NCBI RefSeq assembly: GCF_001677275.1
Contig: NZ_CP016178.1
Span: 1,178,001 to 1,242,000, forward strand
DNA: 64,000 nt
Reading direction: 5' to 3'
From: Vibrio breoganii
GTDB lineage: Bacteria > Pseudomonadota > Gammaproteobacteria > Enterobacterales > Vibrionaceae
Position 1 is the stretch's first letter. The number at the start of each line of letters is the position of its first letter. The position numbers and the translations under genes are program-made. The notes below the pieces were generated by a model, which saw only the letters and a program-made list of their open reading frames with translations, was not told the DNA's origin and ran no database searches. Positions 42,763 to 51,402 of this stretch are shown one piece after another.

Positions 42763-44028
42763 CTAATCTAAATCCAATTGACATTGAGTAAGTACATTCA
42801 ATGCAGAACGGTCACAAGAAATGTCTACCCACTGATCTTCAAATTGAGCCAGTGATGTATCACTCGCGGTATAACCCCAGATCATATCTGCGGTGACTCT
42901 ACCTTCTAGGTCTATTTCATTGTCTTTGTCTTCTACTTTAACTTCCTTAACCCAATATTGATTTTGAGTCGAATAGCCATCTAGCTCAACCCAAGAGCCG
43001 TTTAATGTATCCACTGAGATACCATCTTCAAACTCTGTGGTTGCATCAATGATAAAATCAAAACCATTGATCGTCGCGACACCATCGGCGTAGCTCGCTT
43101 CGCCCTCAATAGAAAATTCCAATTCACTAGAATCAAAATCGAGTTCACTTTCAAAATCCACTTCCAAAGCGTCGAGGGTGTCAGAGGTCTCTGATAGAGT
43201 GACTTCAACCAGCGCGCCAACCACTAAGTTAGCTATCGAGCCGTCATCAAATTGAGTCGCACTGCTAATATTGATAAGTGCTCCACCGGACAGTTCGAAC
43301 TGCGTATTTGAGCTGCTAACCCACGTCACAACGCCTTCAATCTCCAGTCCTTTTAATTCTTCATCATCTTTAGGGTCCACTTTTGACGCAACAAATATTC
43401 CATTGGAGAATTCACCGTACACCTCAACCCACATCCCCAAGGCAGGAGCGGTTCCATCAACAAATGCATTGCTATAATCGACGTTAATTCCACCAAGAAC
43501 AAAGCTCTGGCTGTTGTTATCTAAGCTGGTAATCTTCCCTTCAATTTCGGCAAGGCTCGCGTTTGATACCGAGGTGACATTGGTAATATCCCACGACAAA
43601 TCGGGTAACGCATACCCAAATATCATGACCCAATCATCACTCAAAATGGAAGAATCATCATATTCAACCTCAATGCCATTTACGATTAGCTTGCCATTTG
43701 TATTAGACGTTACGCTTCCAACATTAATAGGTAGTAGATAAATCGCTTCTAAATTATCTTCTAGTACCACGACCTCTACCATTTGCCCTGTGGTTAGTAG
43801 TGATATTGACAATGAGTCATCTAAATATTGAAGTTGCTCAGCCCCTAACTCTATTTGTCGACCGTTCACCTCAAACTGATTGTTTTCCAGAGAAACAGAT
43901 TCGACCATACCACGTGCGGTATAAGAGGTGGTACTTCCTGATGTCCCGCTAGAGTCCCCGTCAGAACCGCCACAACCGGCAAGAAAGAATGTACTTAGGA
44001 GCCCGCAAACTGCCATCGTGATTTTCAT
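42763..44028 (-). CDS. DUF5666-repeat lipoprotein
   Basis: The 421-residue protein begins MKITMAVCGLLSTFFLAGC with a lipobox LAGC, then a Gly/Ser linker. It carries about five repeats of a small beta-barrel unit: each opens near TARGMVESV, AEIEGKITSL, LEIEGVVTWV, FSIEGEASYA or IDLEGRVT. This is the DUF5666 pattern. Very acidic. Probably anchored to the outer membrane facing the periplasm; function unknown. The upstream in-frame Met at 44076 would spoil the signal peptide. Confidence 0.82.
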   Translation of the reverse strand: MKITMAVCGLLSTFFLAGCGGSDGDSSGTSGSTTSYTARGMVESVSLENNQFEVNGRQIELGAEQLQYLDDSLSISLLTTGQMVEVVVLEDNLEAIYLLPINVGSVTSNTNGKLIVNGIEVEYDDSSILSDDWVMIFGYALPDLSWDITNVTSVSNASLAEIEGKITSLDNNSQSFVLGGINVDYSNAFVDGTAPALGMWVEVYGEFSNGIFVASKVDPKDDEELKGLEIEGVVTWVSSSNTQFELSGGALINISSATQFDDGSIANLVVGALVEVTLSETSDTLDALEVDFESELDFDSSELEFSIEGEASYADGVATINGFDFIIDATTEFEDGISVDTLNGSWVELDGYSTQNQYWVKEVKVEDKDNEIDLEGRVTADMIWGYTASDTSLAQFEDQWVDISCDRSALNVLTQCQLDLD

Positions 44029-44201
44029 GATTCTGTCCCTTATGAACGCATGTATTCTGACCAAATTATAGCTCATCTATGAGCTACTATCGGGGAGCAT
44101 CTAATTAAATTAGTTGAGACGGAGGGGACACATTCTGGAGCACCAGAAGTGGACCCCAATGGTTGGACACATAAGCTAATTCCTTAAGTGGTTGATCCAG
44201 C

Positions 44202-45065
44202 TCATGCAGCGTATCTCTGCCTACCGAAGTAGACTTCATCAGGGGTTAGGTCATTGAGGCCTTGATGGTTACGCTCCTCATTATAAAACACCATGTAGTG
44301 GCCGATTTCAAGTTCGGCTTCACGGGGCGTGGTGTAAGCTTTTAAGTAAACCTCCTCATATTTCAGACTTCGCCATAATCGCTCGATAAAAACGTTGTCG
44401 ATCCAACGGCCTTTCCCATCCATGCTGATCCGTACGCTATGGTCGAGCAACTTCTGTGTGAACTCAGTACTGGTAAACTGGCTGCCCTGATCTGAGTTGA
44501 AGATATCGGGTGGTCCGTAGTGTTGAAGCGCATCTTCAAGAGCATCAATACAAAAGCCTGTATCCATGGTGTTCGAGAGGCGCCAAGACAACACCTTACG
44601 GCTGTACCAATCGATAATGGCAACCAAGTACAGGAACCCTTTAGCCATCGGAATGTACGTGATATCAATAGCCCAAGCTTGGTTGGGGTAAGTAACTTCG
44701 ATGTCACGCAATAGGTAGGGATAAACCTTGTGTGCTTTGTTCGCCAGTGTCGTTTTTGGCTTGGGATAAATCGCTCCAATGCCCATTTCACGCATGATCC
44801 GAACGATACGCTTGCGATTAACCTTATGGCCTTTTTTAGCCAGCTCAGTTCGAACACGCCTACTGCCCATGAACGGATACTGAAGGTGAATTTCGTCAAT
44901 CATTCGACGCAATTCAATCTCCTCAGTAGAAAGTCCGATGGGTTGGTAATAAGCCGTAGAGCGAGCAATATTAAGAAGCTCGCACTGGCGCTTTATCGGT
45001 AGTTGGGTGGATTTATCCAGCGAACTCTTTCGCTGTGCTCGATCTAACGACCGAGCACTTTCGCC
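44202..45065 (-). CDS. IS3-family transposase orfB (expressed by -1 frameshift)
   Basis: The DDE integrase-type domain is complete: YPNQAWAIDITYIPMAKGFLYLVAIIDWYSRKVLSW, FNSDQGSQFTS, and DNVFIERLWRSLKYEEVYLK for the Asp, Asp and Glu. The frame is open without a good start from 45065, upstream of the first Met at 44912. It is in the -1 frame relative to orfA, and the heptamer TTTTTTG at 45065-45071 is in the orfA frame, the classic slippery site for making an OrfAB fusion. Confidence 0.88.
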   Translation of the reverse strand, partial: GESARSLDRAQRKSSLDKSTQLPIKRQCELLNIARSTAYYQPIGLSTEEIELRRMIDEIHLQYPFMGSRRVRTELAKKGHKVNRKRIVRIMREMGIGAIYPKPKTTLANKAHKVYPYLLRDIEVTYPNQAWAIDITYIPMAKGFLYLVAIIDWYSRKVLSWRLSNTMDTGFCIDALEDALQHYGPPDIFNSDQGSQFTSTEFTQKLLDHSVRISMDGKGRWIDNVFIERLWRSLKYEEVYLKAYTTPREAELEIGHYMVFYNEERNHQGLNDLTPDEVYFGRQRYAA

Positions 45066-45325
45066 AAAAAATCATTTTCCATGGTCAATTGACCGATCTT
45101 AGCGTGAAGTTTGTCCACTTCTTCAGAATTGTCTTTGCCCAACTGACTTTCAGAGGCAAAGATCATGGCTGCATTTTCAAGCAGCTCTTTCTTCCATGTT
45201 GAGATCTGGTTGGGGTGCAGGTTGTACTTCTGTGCTAACTCAGCGACAGTTTTATCACCTTTAGCGGCAGCCAATGCCACCTTAGCTTTAAATTCGGGAG
45301 AGTGGTTTCTGCGTTTTCTAGTCAT
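45044..45325 (-). CDS. IS3-family orfA
   Basis: The 93-residue helix-turn-helix protein MTRKRRNHSPEFKAKVALAA with NLHPNQISTWKKELLEN and a leucine-zipper-like tail (HAKIGQLTMENDFLAKVLGR) is the DNA-binding OrfA of IS3 elements. Its last codons overlap orfB. Confidence 0.92.
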   Translation of the reverse strand: MTRKRRNHSPEFKAKVALAAAKGDKTVAELAQKYNLHPNQISTWKKELLENAAMIFASESQLGKDNSEEVDKLHAKIGQLTMENDFLAKVLGR

Positions 45326-45450
45326 AATCTGCTCCAGTATTTCTGGGTACTATCAAAACAGATCAATCACTTAAAGTCATGTCCGAAAATCGGGGACCAC
45401 TTCTGTCTGACCGTATCGGTCATAATTCTTCTATTTCACACGTATTGATG

Positions 45451-45945
45451 TCAGTTAGTTTTTGACAATGCGTGCTGCTCTACAATGAATGCGATCGCTT
45501 CATCATTTAAGCAAGATTTACTGACATATTGGCGCTGCTTACCCATATGGAGGATAAACCCTAGATCGCTCTGTTGAAGTTGGTCGATTTCATTCCAGGC
45601 GATGTTATTGGTGTTATTGCCATTTTTATAACTCATACCGCTAGAGTTCACTTGAAATGTCACTTTACTGCCAGCGCTCGCACTGAACGTTTGGCGCCAC
45701 AACCACCAACCTCTCTTAAAATAAACACTACACGCTTCAATAACACTCAACACAATAAAGAACCAACCCACATAGCCGTTAGGTAGTAGCTCAAACTCTA
45801 ATAAAACCACACCAAAAACTAGAAAAAGAACCACTTTTAGATAGTCTTTTAGAACATTAGGAGGACGGCTAGTTTCATCATAACACTCAGCAAAAAAGGT
45901 CTTGTCGAGCGTGTACTCTGTGGTGAAATCAAAATCTTTAGACAT
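45451..45945 (-). CDS. YcxB-like membrane protein
   Basis: The 164-residue protein has two hydrophobic helices near the centre (VVLFLVFGVVLLEFELL and YVGWFFIVLSVIEACSVYF) and a C-terminal soluble part (VTFQVNSSGMSYKNGNNTNNIAWNEIDQLQ), the pattern of the YcxB-like family (PF14317). No function is established. It stands alone, next to the IS3 element. Confidence 0.75.
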   Translation of the reverse strand: MSKDFDFTTEYTLDKTFFAECYDETSRPPNVLKDYLKVVLFLVFGVVLLEFELLPNGYVGWFFIVLSVIEACSVYFKRGWWLWRQTFSASAGSKVTFQVNSSGMSYKNGNNTNNIAWNEIDQLQQSDLGFILHMGKQRQYVSKSCLNDEAIAFIVEQHALSKTN

Positions 45946-46176
45946 ATGTGGCTACTTTAAGGCTCTCGGTGAATGAGTATTCTATGTTGGAATCTCGCAA
46001 CTGGAGCATTGTATAGCTTCTTGGCGCTTTTCTTTAGCTATTTTGGTCTTCTTTTAAATCAAAAACACTTAGGGTCTGTCGTATTCAACGGAACAAATCG
46101 GTCAATATTGTGGTGCGGTGAATCAACTTCCCAGGCTATTTTCAAAGCGTGATAGGCAAATAACCCGGAGGAGAAT

Positions 46177-46305
46177 ATGAGCTACCCATGTGAGCCAGTT
46201 CGTGGCGGGGCGAACATGAGTTACAACCTTTACTCTACTAATTTTTATTGCACCGAAATTCATTTCAAACGATACTGTAATGCTGCGTTGATTTTACCGC
46301 ACTAA
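46177..46305 (+). CDS. Possible 42-residue small protein
   Basis: The frame MSYPCEPVRGGANMSYNLYS and 22 more codons is preceded by GGAGGAG at ideal spacing. It contains three Cys and several Tyr. The rest of the 384-bp region upstream of 46330 has no other feature. Real small protein, leader peptide or chance are all possible. Confidence 0.4.
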   Translation: MSYPCEPVRGGANMSYNLYSTNFYCTEIHFKRYCNAALILPH

Positions 46306-46329
46306 CTACCAACACGTAGTTTTAACTTG

Positions 46330-46587
46330 ATGTTAAATACACAGGTACTCTGGGAGCAAGGAACCATACTCTCTGATAGCTTCCAAACCACGGAAGCTAA
46401 ACACCCTCAACCAGACCCACAATGGATTGAACTAACAGTAGCAAGCCCAAACAAAACAGAGTTAACCTTCGCATCTAAGCAGTGTATTGCACTCTACTTA
46501 GAACTCAGAGAACACGAAGACATCCAAGAGAACACTGAAGCACAAGCAATGTGTATTCAGTACCGTGAAAGCGAGACACATCAGTAG
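46330..46587 (+). CDS. Hypothetical protein, 85 aa
   Basis: The small acidic protein (MLNTQVLWEQGTILSDSF start) is rich in Glu, Gln and Thr with no membrane segment. An in-frame TTG one codon earlier is less likely as start. A clear terminator follows 7 bp after the stop, which supports a real gene. I do not recognise it. Confidence 0.6.
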   Translation: MLNTQVLWEQGTILSDSFQTTEAKHPQPDPQWIELTVASPNKTELTFASKQCIALYLELREHEDIQENTEAQAMCIQYRESETHQ

Positions 46588-46593
46588 ATGTTT

Positions 46594-46617
46594 AAAGGGG
46601 CATTCTATTGCCCCTTT
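46594..46617. terminator. Terminator of the 85-aa gene
   Basis: AAAGGGGCA, TTCTAT, TGCCCCTTT, a 9-bp perfect stem usable from both sides. Confidence 0.82.
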
Positions 46618-46680
46618 ATCAATATATCTCCATCTATCACTTTCCTTTGTGCGAGCAAAGTGAATGGGTTCAGTCTGTAT

Positions 46681-47475
46681 CTAATCAGAGAAAGTGTGAC
46701 TGTATGCAAGGATGATCTTCTGTTCAGCGCCGTAATCATTGTCAGTCACAATGCCTAGCAAGTTGATAGAGTCTTTCTTAGTGAACTTGTACCCCATACC
46801 TGCGCCAAGCCAGTAACCAAAGTAGTCATCAGAGCCTACTGAAGCGCCTGCGAATGTAATCACGGTAAATTCTTCTGTGACTGGCTTTAAAGAGAAGTAA
46901 CCAAGGTAACCACCGGTACTGTCACTAGGGTGCAATACGTATGGGTTCGATGGGTCAAAGTCTGGCTCACCCTCATTCAGTGGTCTTTCACCATCGGTGT
47001 AGTTAAAGCCTGCCATTGGGAAGATCTGCCAACCCGCAGGTTCTATACCGAAATATGAAAGGGGTACAAATGTCCCGACGCTGTAGTTGTTGAAGTTGGA
47101 ACCGTCTTCATATTCGCTCTTGCCGAAGTTGAAGTTCACAATACCAAAGTTAAACAACCATGAGCCGCCTAGCGTCCACTCTTCACTATCTGGGTGATAT
47201 CTGAGGTTGATTTTCTGTGCGTCACTGAGGCCAATAGAGCCGGAGATCGAGTATCCAAACTTTTCAGATTCAAAGTTGTAGTCGCCCGCTAACCCTAGTT
47301 TTGTCACCACGCGAGTTGGGTCATCGACGTGCTTATTCTCGTTGTCGTAAATATCCTTTTTAGACTCTGAACGACTAGAAGTACCCTCTTCTGTCGTGTT
47401 TGAGGTATCTGCGAGCACACTTGTGGCATTCAAACCAGCAAAGAGAATAATTAAGCTCGTGGATAATTTACGCAT
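46681..47475 (-). CDS. Predicted outer-membrane beta-barrel protein
   Basis: The 264-residue protein begins MRKLSTSLIILFAGLNATSVLADT, a signal peptide. After an acidic, Ser-rich linker there are many alternating amphipathic strands (GYSISGSIGL, WTLGGSWLFNFGIVNFNFG, IILAYSHTF at the end). This suggests an 8-12-stranded barrel. I do not recognise the family. An in-frame Met at 47499 is less likely because it delays the signal. Confidence 0.65.
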   Translation of the reverse strand: MRKLSTSLIILFAGLNATSVLADTSNTTEEGTSSRSESKKDIYDNENKHVDDPTRVVTKLGLAGDYNFESEKFGYSISGSIGLSDAQKINLRYHPDSEEWTLGGSWLFNFGIVNFNFGKSEYEDGSNFNNYSVGTFVPLSYFGIEPAGWQIFPMAGFNYTDGERPLNEGEPDFDPSNPYVLHPSDSTGGYLGYFSLKPVTEEFTVITFAGASVGSDDYFGYWLGAGMGYKFTKKDSINLLGIVTDNDYGAEQKIILAYSHTFSD

Positions 47476-47684
47476 TAGTGGGCTCCTGTGAAGATTCACA
47501 TGCTCATAGAAAATAAAGGGAAGAAGCCAGCGGAGATTAGGCTCTAGAGAGGAACAATTCCGAGAATTGATCTCGCATAGTGTAAGGCATGAAGTTAGAA
47601 GAGACTAATTCTTTGTATTTATATGTGCTATTCACTTTAGATATGTTGCTTTTACGAGGTTGACGGCTGGGAGAGTGCAAATAT

Positions 47685-48132
47685 ACCGTCGTCTGCGGGG
47701 TGTTTTATTGGGAGCCTATTCATTGGTTGGATTGTTTAGGCCCTCGATAGAAGCGCTCGGGGGTGACGCTAATTAGGTGTCGATGGTGAGGATGTGTTTG
47801 GCTCAAATACAAAGAAACCGTCGCCTCCGAGGTCTCTTATCGGAGACCTCTTCAACTTCACGGCTGGTTAGACCCTCGATAAAAGCACTCGAGGGTGACG
47901 CGTATCAGGAGTTAGCACCTTCAACACAAAAAACCATCGTCTCCGAGGTCTCTTATCGGAGAACTCTTCTACTGCCGGATTGCTTAGACCCTCGATAAAA
48001 GCACTCGAGGGTGACGCGTATCGGGAGTTAGCCCCTTCAACACAAAAAACCGTCGTCTCCGAGGTCTCTTATCGGAGACCTCTTCAACTACCGGATAACT
48101 TAGACCCCCGATAGAAGCACTCGAGGGTGACG
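47685..48132. repeat. Tandem repeat array, 116-bp unit, about 3.8 copies with two hairpins each
   Basis: Units begin at 47685 (132 bp, diverged), 47817 (116 bp), 47933 (116 bp) and 48049 (84 bp, truncated), each at ACCGTCG or ACCATCG. Units 2-4 carry GAGGTCTC-TTATCG-GAGACCTC (in unit 3 the second arm has one change) and then CCCTCGAT to CTCGAGGG. The first hairpin can alternatively fold as TCTCCGA with TCGGAGA. There is no ORF with coding character. The 200 bp to the left hold nothing recognisable. Confidence 0.88.
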
Positions 48133-48178
48133 ATACAGCAGACTCAGGTAGGACGTGTTTTTAATTGAATTAGGCCAC

Positions 48179-48955
48179 CTAAGCCGCTTCAATATTCGTC
48201 GTCACATACGGTAGCCACGCGTTTTGGTATAGCTCCTTCGACTGAAAGCGGTAACGCTTGATTTGCGAGCGTTCGATATCCGTAAAATCACGATCTTCAA
48301 TGGCGGCTAAGCGCTCTATTTTTTGTACTTGCTCGTAGATACTATGCTCATAGCCATTTTTCACATCAGCAATATCTTTAAGGTGAAGCTGAACCTCTGC
48401 AATAATGTTGGTTTTTGGCAGTTGCACTAAGACATTCAAGTCACGATAACCAGACTCGGTTGGCTTTTTGAAGCGGTTCTTCACTTTTACAATCGTCGCT
48501 TCACGCTCAAGTACTTCATAGGCATTCATCAGGCTGGAGATATCATTGGCGACTATGGTTGCGCGTGCTAAATCAGTGATTCGCTCCGCTTTGCCACCCA
48601 GCTCGTATTGCACTTTTTCTTGTGCTCGTTGTTGTGATTTAACACCTGCGAAGTAGGCTTCTGATGAGGTCAATAATGCTGTGCTTTTACATAAGGTTTC
48701 TAGCTCAGATTGAGCTTGGTGCGCTTTGCTATAAAGCACGTCAAAATCGGAATAAGGTTGAAGTGGAGAAACGTCGTGATTTGGGATGCCGTAAAGCCCA
48801 CTCAAGCTATATTTGAATTTAGCTGAGCACACTTGGCCTTGATTGTTGTTCGATCTAGAGTTGTCGTTATTTGGTGCTACTGGGACTGCGGCGAACGCAG
48901 GAACACGAGTCAGTACTAACAGAGATAGTACTGCGGCACGCAAGAATAAGCTCAT
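48179..48955 (-). CDS. Exported protein with a RelA/SpoT-like nucleotidyltransferase domain
   Basis: The 258-residue protein starts MSLFLRAAVLSLLVLTRVPA, a Sec signal peptide cut near AFA. The mature part holds segments in the order of a RelA/SpoT synthetase fold: KVQYELGGKAERITDLARATIV (metal Asp at about 128), TESGYRDLNVLVQL (nucleotide contact), and IIAEVQLHLKDI (Glu at about 187), then EHSIYEQVQKIE. No HD hydrolase, TGS or ACT domain is present. Two cysteines (about 43 and 89) could form a disulfide outside the cytoplasm. Cytoplasmic (p)ppGpp synthesis is therefore unlikely. Longer in-frame start at 49015 is possible but would bury the signal. Confidence 0.75.
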   Translation of the reverse strand: MSLFLRAAVLSLLVLTRVPAFAAVPVAPNNDNSRSNNNQGQVCSAKFKYSLSGLYGIPNHDVSPLQPYSDFDVLYSKAHQAQSELETLCKSTALLTSSEAYFAGVKSQQRAQEKVQYELGGKAERITDLARATIVANDISSLMNAYEVLEREATIVKVKNRFKKPTESGYRDLNVLVQLPKTNIIAEVQLHLKDIADVKNGYEHSIYEQVQKIERLAAIEDRDFTDIERSQIKRYRFQSKELYQNAWLPYVTTNIEAA

Positions 48956-49410
48956 TGGCTCTCCTATTTTGTTTCGACTCAAAAACGGTATCGTAAAAAG
49001 ACTGAGTGAAGACAAAATGTGCGTCTGATTAAGATATTGGGACAGAAGCTAAAAATCCAATGGCTTTTTTGTTTTTGTGTTTCTAAATGTGAATACAGTC
49101 ACATTGAGATGAGTTTTTGATTACGTAATAAAGAGTGCAAGTCATTGAAATAAAGATAAAATTAGATGGATAACAACGATTCTACTTCCCTACCTTCTTC
49201 CAAGCTACCTGTTACCACAATGCCGTACCTCAGATAACCCCATTAGCGCTGTCACCGCCTATTCGTTAATCACATTATTGTTATACATTAATACTATTTC
49301 CAAACATTCATCAGTCTGTTTATTTTATTTCTAGTGCAGACGGTTTCATTGAAATCACTCGCACCGACATGAGGTTCTTACACTATTCATTAATTAAAAA
49401 AAGCATAAAT
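48956..49410. other. 455-bp divergent spacer
   Basis: AT-rich, between the exported RelA/SpoT-like gene and the PL7 gene. No palindrome of operator quality was found. Confidence 0.3.
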
Positions 49411-50406
49411 ATGAAACTACAAACAAAAACTCTAATCGCTACTTTTTTGGCAACCACTCTATCCTCACACGCATTCGCCCAATTGGACCCAAACAAAGCT
49501 CCATCGGAAAACTTCGATTTGACCCATTGGAAACTGAACGTTCCCATTGAAGATGTTAAACCCGAGCGTAAAGGCTTGGTCATGGAGGTTTCTGCTGCTG
49601 AGCTTAACGAGGGTTACACTCATCCAGAATGGTTCTACACCGACCCGCAAAGCGGAGCGCTAGTATTTGTTGCACCGAACAAAGCGATGACTACGCCAAA
49701 CTCTAGTAACGCTCGCTCTGAGCTGCACGCTATGCTGGCCGACAATCCAGAGATTGGTACCTATGAGCCAGCAAATAACTTTGCTGTAGCCTCAAACAAA
49801 AATGCTGAAGACTATGCGGCGGTTGGCGGAAAGCTGAGCGCTGAACTTGCGGTCAATCATGTAAGCTTAAGTGGCGATCACAGACACAATGACTCTTTCT
49901 CAGTGGTAATAGGACAAATACATGCTCGCCACAACGAACCACTAAAGATCTTTTATCGTAAGCTACCGGATCACGAATACGGCTCGGTTTACTGGAACTA
50001 CGAAAACAATGCATTGGGAGATGATTACCACAAACGTCTCGATATTTCTCACAATGTGTTTGGCAAAGCAAAGCTACGTTTTGGCCAAGAAGACCCGCAA
50101 GATGGGGTTAAGCTGGATGAGAAGATCTCTTACACGGTCAATGTTGAAGGCGACATCATGCACCTTGAGTTTATTAAGGATGCAGATTCCGATAATCCGG
50201 TGAAAAAGACGTTCGCAATGAATATTGCTGAAGGGAACTATCTAGGCAATAAATATGATGCCGGTTATGCACAGTCACTCTTCTTCTACAAAGCAGGCGC
50301 ATACAACCAATGCAGTACTGGGGTAGTGCGTTGTACTAACAATGGTATGGAAGCTGGCGACTATACCAAGGTGAGCTTTTACCACCTAGAACTCGACCAA
50401 AAGTAA
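49411..50406 (+). CDS. Alginate lyase, polysaccharide lyase family 7
   Basis: The 331-residue protein has a signal peptide (MKLQTKTLIATFLATTLSSH, cut after AFA) and a PL7 beta-jelly-roll with the three conserved strands: ARSELHAML (RxELR type), VIGQIHARH (QIH) and LFFYKAGAYNQ (YxKxGxYxQ). These hold the catalytic Arg, Gln, His and Tyr. QIH rather than QVH is usually linked with activity on poly-guluronate or mixed blocks. It is secreted, probably periplasmic or extracellular. No carbohydrate-binding module. An in-frame Met at 49369 precedes but does not fit the signal. Confidence 0.92.
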   Translation: MKLQTKTLIATFLATTLSSHAFAQLDPNKAPSENFDLTHWKLNVPIEDVKPERKGLVMEVSAAELNEGYTHPEWFYTDPQSGALVFVAPNKAMTTPNSSNARSELHAMLADNPEIGTYEPANNFAVASNKNAEDYAAVGGKLSAELAVNHVSLSGDHRHNDSFSVVIGQIHARHNEPLKIFYRKLPDHEYGSVYWNYENNALGDDYHKRLDISHNVFGKAKLRFGQEDPQDGVKLDEKISYTVNVEGDIMHLEFIKDADSDNPVKKTFAMNIAEGNYLGNKYDAGYAQSLFFYKAGAYNQCSTGVVRCTNNGMEAGDYTKVSFYHLELDQK

Positions 50407-50437
50407 GACGCTTCGCTAACGCTGTATAGTCAAAAAA

Positions 50438-50457
50438 GGGATCTCTATGGAGATCCC
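50438..50457 (+). terminator. Hairpin after the PL7 gene
   Basis: GGGATCTC, TATG, GAGATCCC, 31 bp past the stop, with only a weak T-tract. The region from here to 50694 holds a possible short plus-strand frame at 50587 that I do not accept as a gene. Confidence 0.6.
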
Positions 50458-50694
50458 TAACCCTTTGAATCTCGCTCATTTCAAATAGGGTGTCGTTTTC
50501 AAACTGTGCTTTAGTAGTAAGTGTTGAGTTGTTCATAATGACCTCTGTGTAATAAGTTGATTTGCGTCTTAAGTTGAGGCTATTTTATGGGCGATTTGAA
50601 AAACCCAACAATTGCATATGGCGGATGCGACACGACGGAGGAATTTTGTAGTGGTGGTGCCGAGATGGAACTCAATTCGGTGATTAGAAAAACA

Positions 50695-50724
50695 AAACAG
50701 GGGCCTCATATGAGGCCCCTGTTT
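50695..50724. terminator. 30-bp perfect palindrome, terminator of the 86-aa gene
   Basis: AAACAGGGGCCTCAT followed by its exact reverse complement, without a loop. On the minus strand it ends in TTTTGTTTTTC. It lies 47 bp past the stop at 50772. Confidence 0.8.
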
Positions 50725-50771
50725 GCTATCTGCATGCAGATCACGAAGTCGGATCTTGGTAATAGAGTCTT

Positions 50772-51032
50772 TTACTCTTGGTTACCGTCAACCGTAAATG
50801 ATTCTTCAATTCTTCGTAGTTCTTCCTGCTCTTTAAGCTTCGCTTCTTCTTGAAGCGCAGCTTTGCGTTCATTCATTGCCTTCTTTTCTGACTTAGTCAA
50901 AAACTTCACAGCTTTCTTGTTGGTCAGTGCATAGGCGACTACGTCTTCACCTTTTTCACGGCGTTCATTGACTCGCTGTGAGAAGCGCTCGTTATCACGT
51001 GCTTTACGCTCAGCTGAACTTAATTTGCTCAT
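50772..51032 (-). CDS. Small charged coiled-coil protein, 86 aa
   Basis: MSKLSSAERKARDNERFSQR and onward is extremely charged (Lys, Glu, Arg) and helical, with a C-terminal coiled-coil (LQEEAKLKEQEELRRIEE). It may bind RNA or ribosomes. A strong terminator and a start with upstream purines support it. I do not recognise the family. Confidence 0.65.
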   Translation of the reverse strand: MSKLSSAERKARDNERFSQRVNERREKGEDVVAYALTNKKAVKFLTKSEKKAMNERKAALQEEAKLKEQEELRRIEESFTVDGNQE

Positions 51033-51402
51033 GTTTCATACCTATATTAAAAATTCGGTAGGCCTGTTGCTACCTTCAAGTAAACAAATGAGAGGTCATT
51101 CATATAGCTGATGGGGCGATTTTAGCATAGATACTGGTGCAAATAGTGATATGGCGGAATTGAATAATGACAGAAAGGAAGGGACCTCAGAGAGAGGGTG
51201 AGTCACCTGAGGCCTTCTGGGGGATCAGAACTACTACTGTTCTGAGTTTCTCTGCTAAAAGAAATCGTTGTTCCCACAAGTAAGTCTTACGCTTGACCGC
51301 TTACTTAGGGAGGCCAACCTGCTGGTAAGAGACAACAAGTCAGCCTATTGACTGATACCAACTCAAGCACAAGCTTAAGTTGGTAGATGAGCCCAAAGGC
51401 TC
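51033..51402. other. 370-bp region with hairpins downstream of the ATP synthase operon
   Basis: Three stems: CCTCAG with CTGAGG (51185-51212), ACCAACTCAAGC with GCTTAAGTTGGT (51358-51385, one mismatch) and GAGCC-CAAA-GGCTC (51389-51402) directly after the atpC stop. None has a clear T-tract on the minus strand, so termination could be factor-dependent. No ORF. Confidence 0.45.

Larger units (their letters stand above)
44144..45405 (-). mobile_element. IS3-family insertion sequence, ~1262 bp
   Basis: Ends carry imperfect inverted repeats starting CAGAAGTGGACCCC (left) and CAGAAGTGGTCCCC (right, reverse complement). Inside are two overlapping frames in the IS3 orfA-orfB layout. I see no target duplication of 3-5 bp at these ends, so the exact limits may be off by a few bases or the insertion is old. 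Confidence 0.85.

Noticed and set aside
44130..45420. 3-5 bp target duplication of the IS3 element
   Set aside because: Flanks GCAC/TCTG and nearby alternatives do not match, so no duplication is claimed.
47685..48132. CRISPR array
   Set aside because: Units are 116 bp, almost identical throughout, with no alternation of short repeats and unique spacers and no cas genes nearby.
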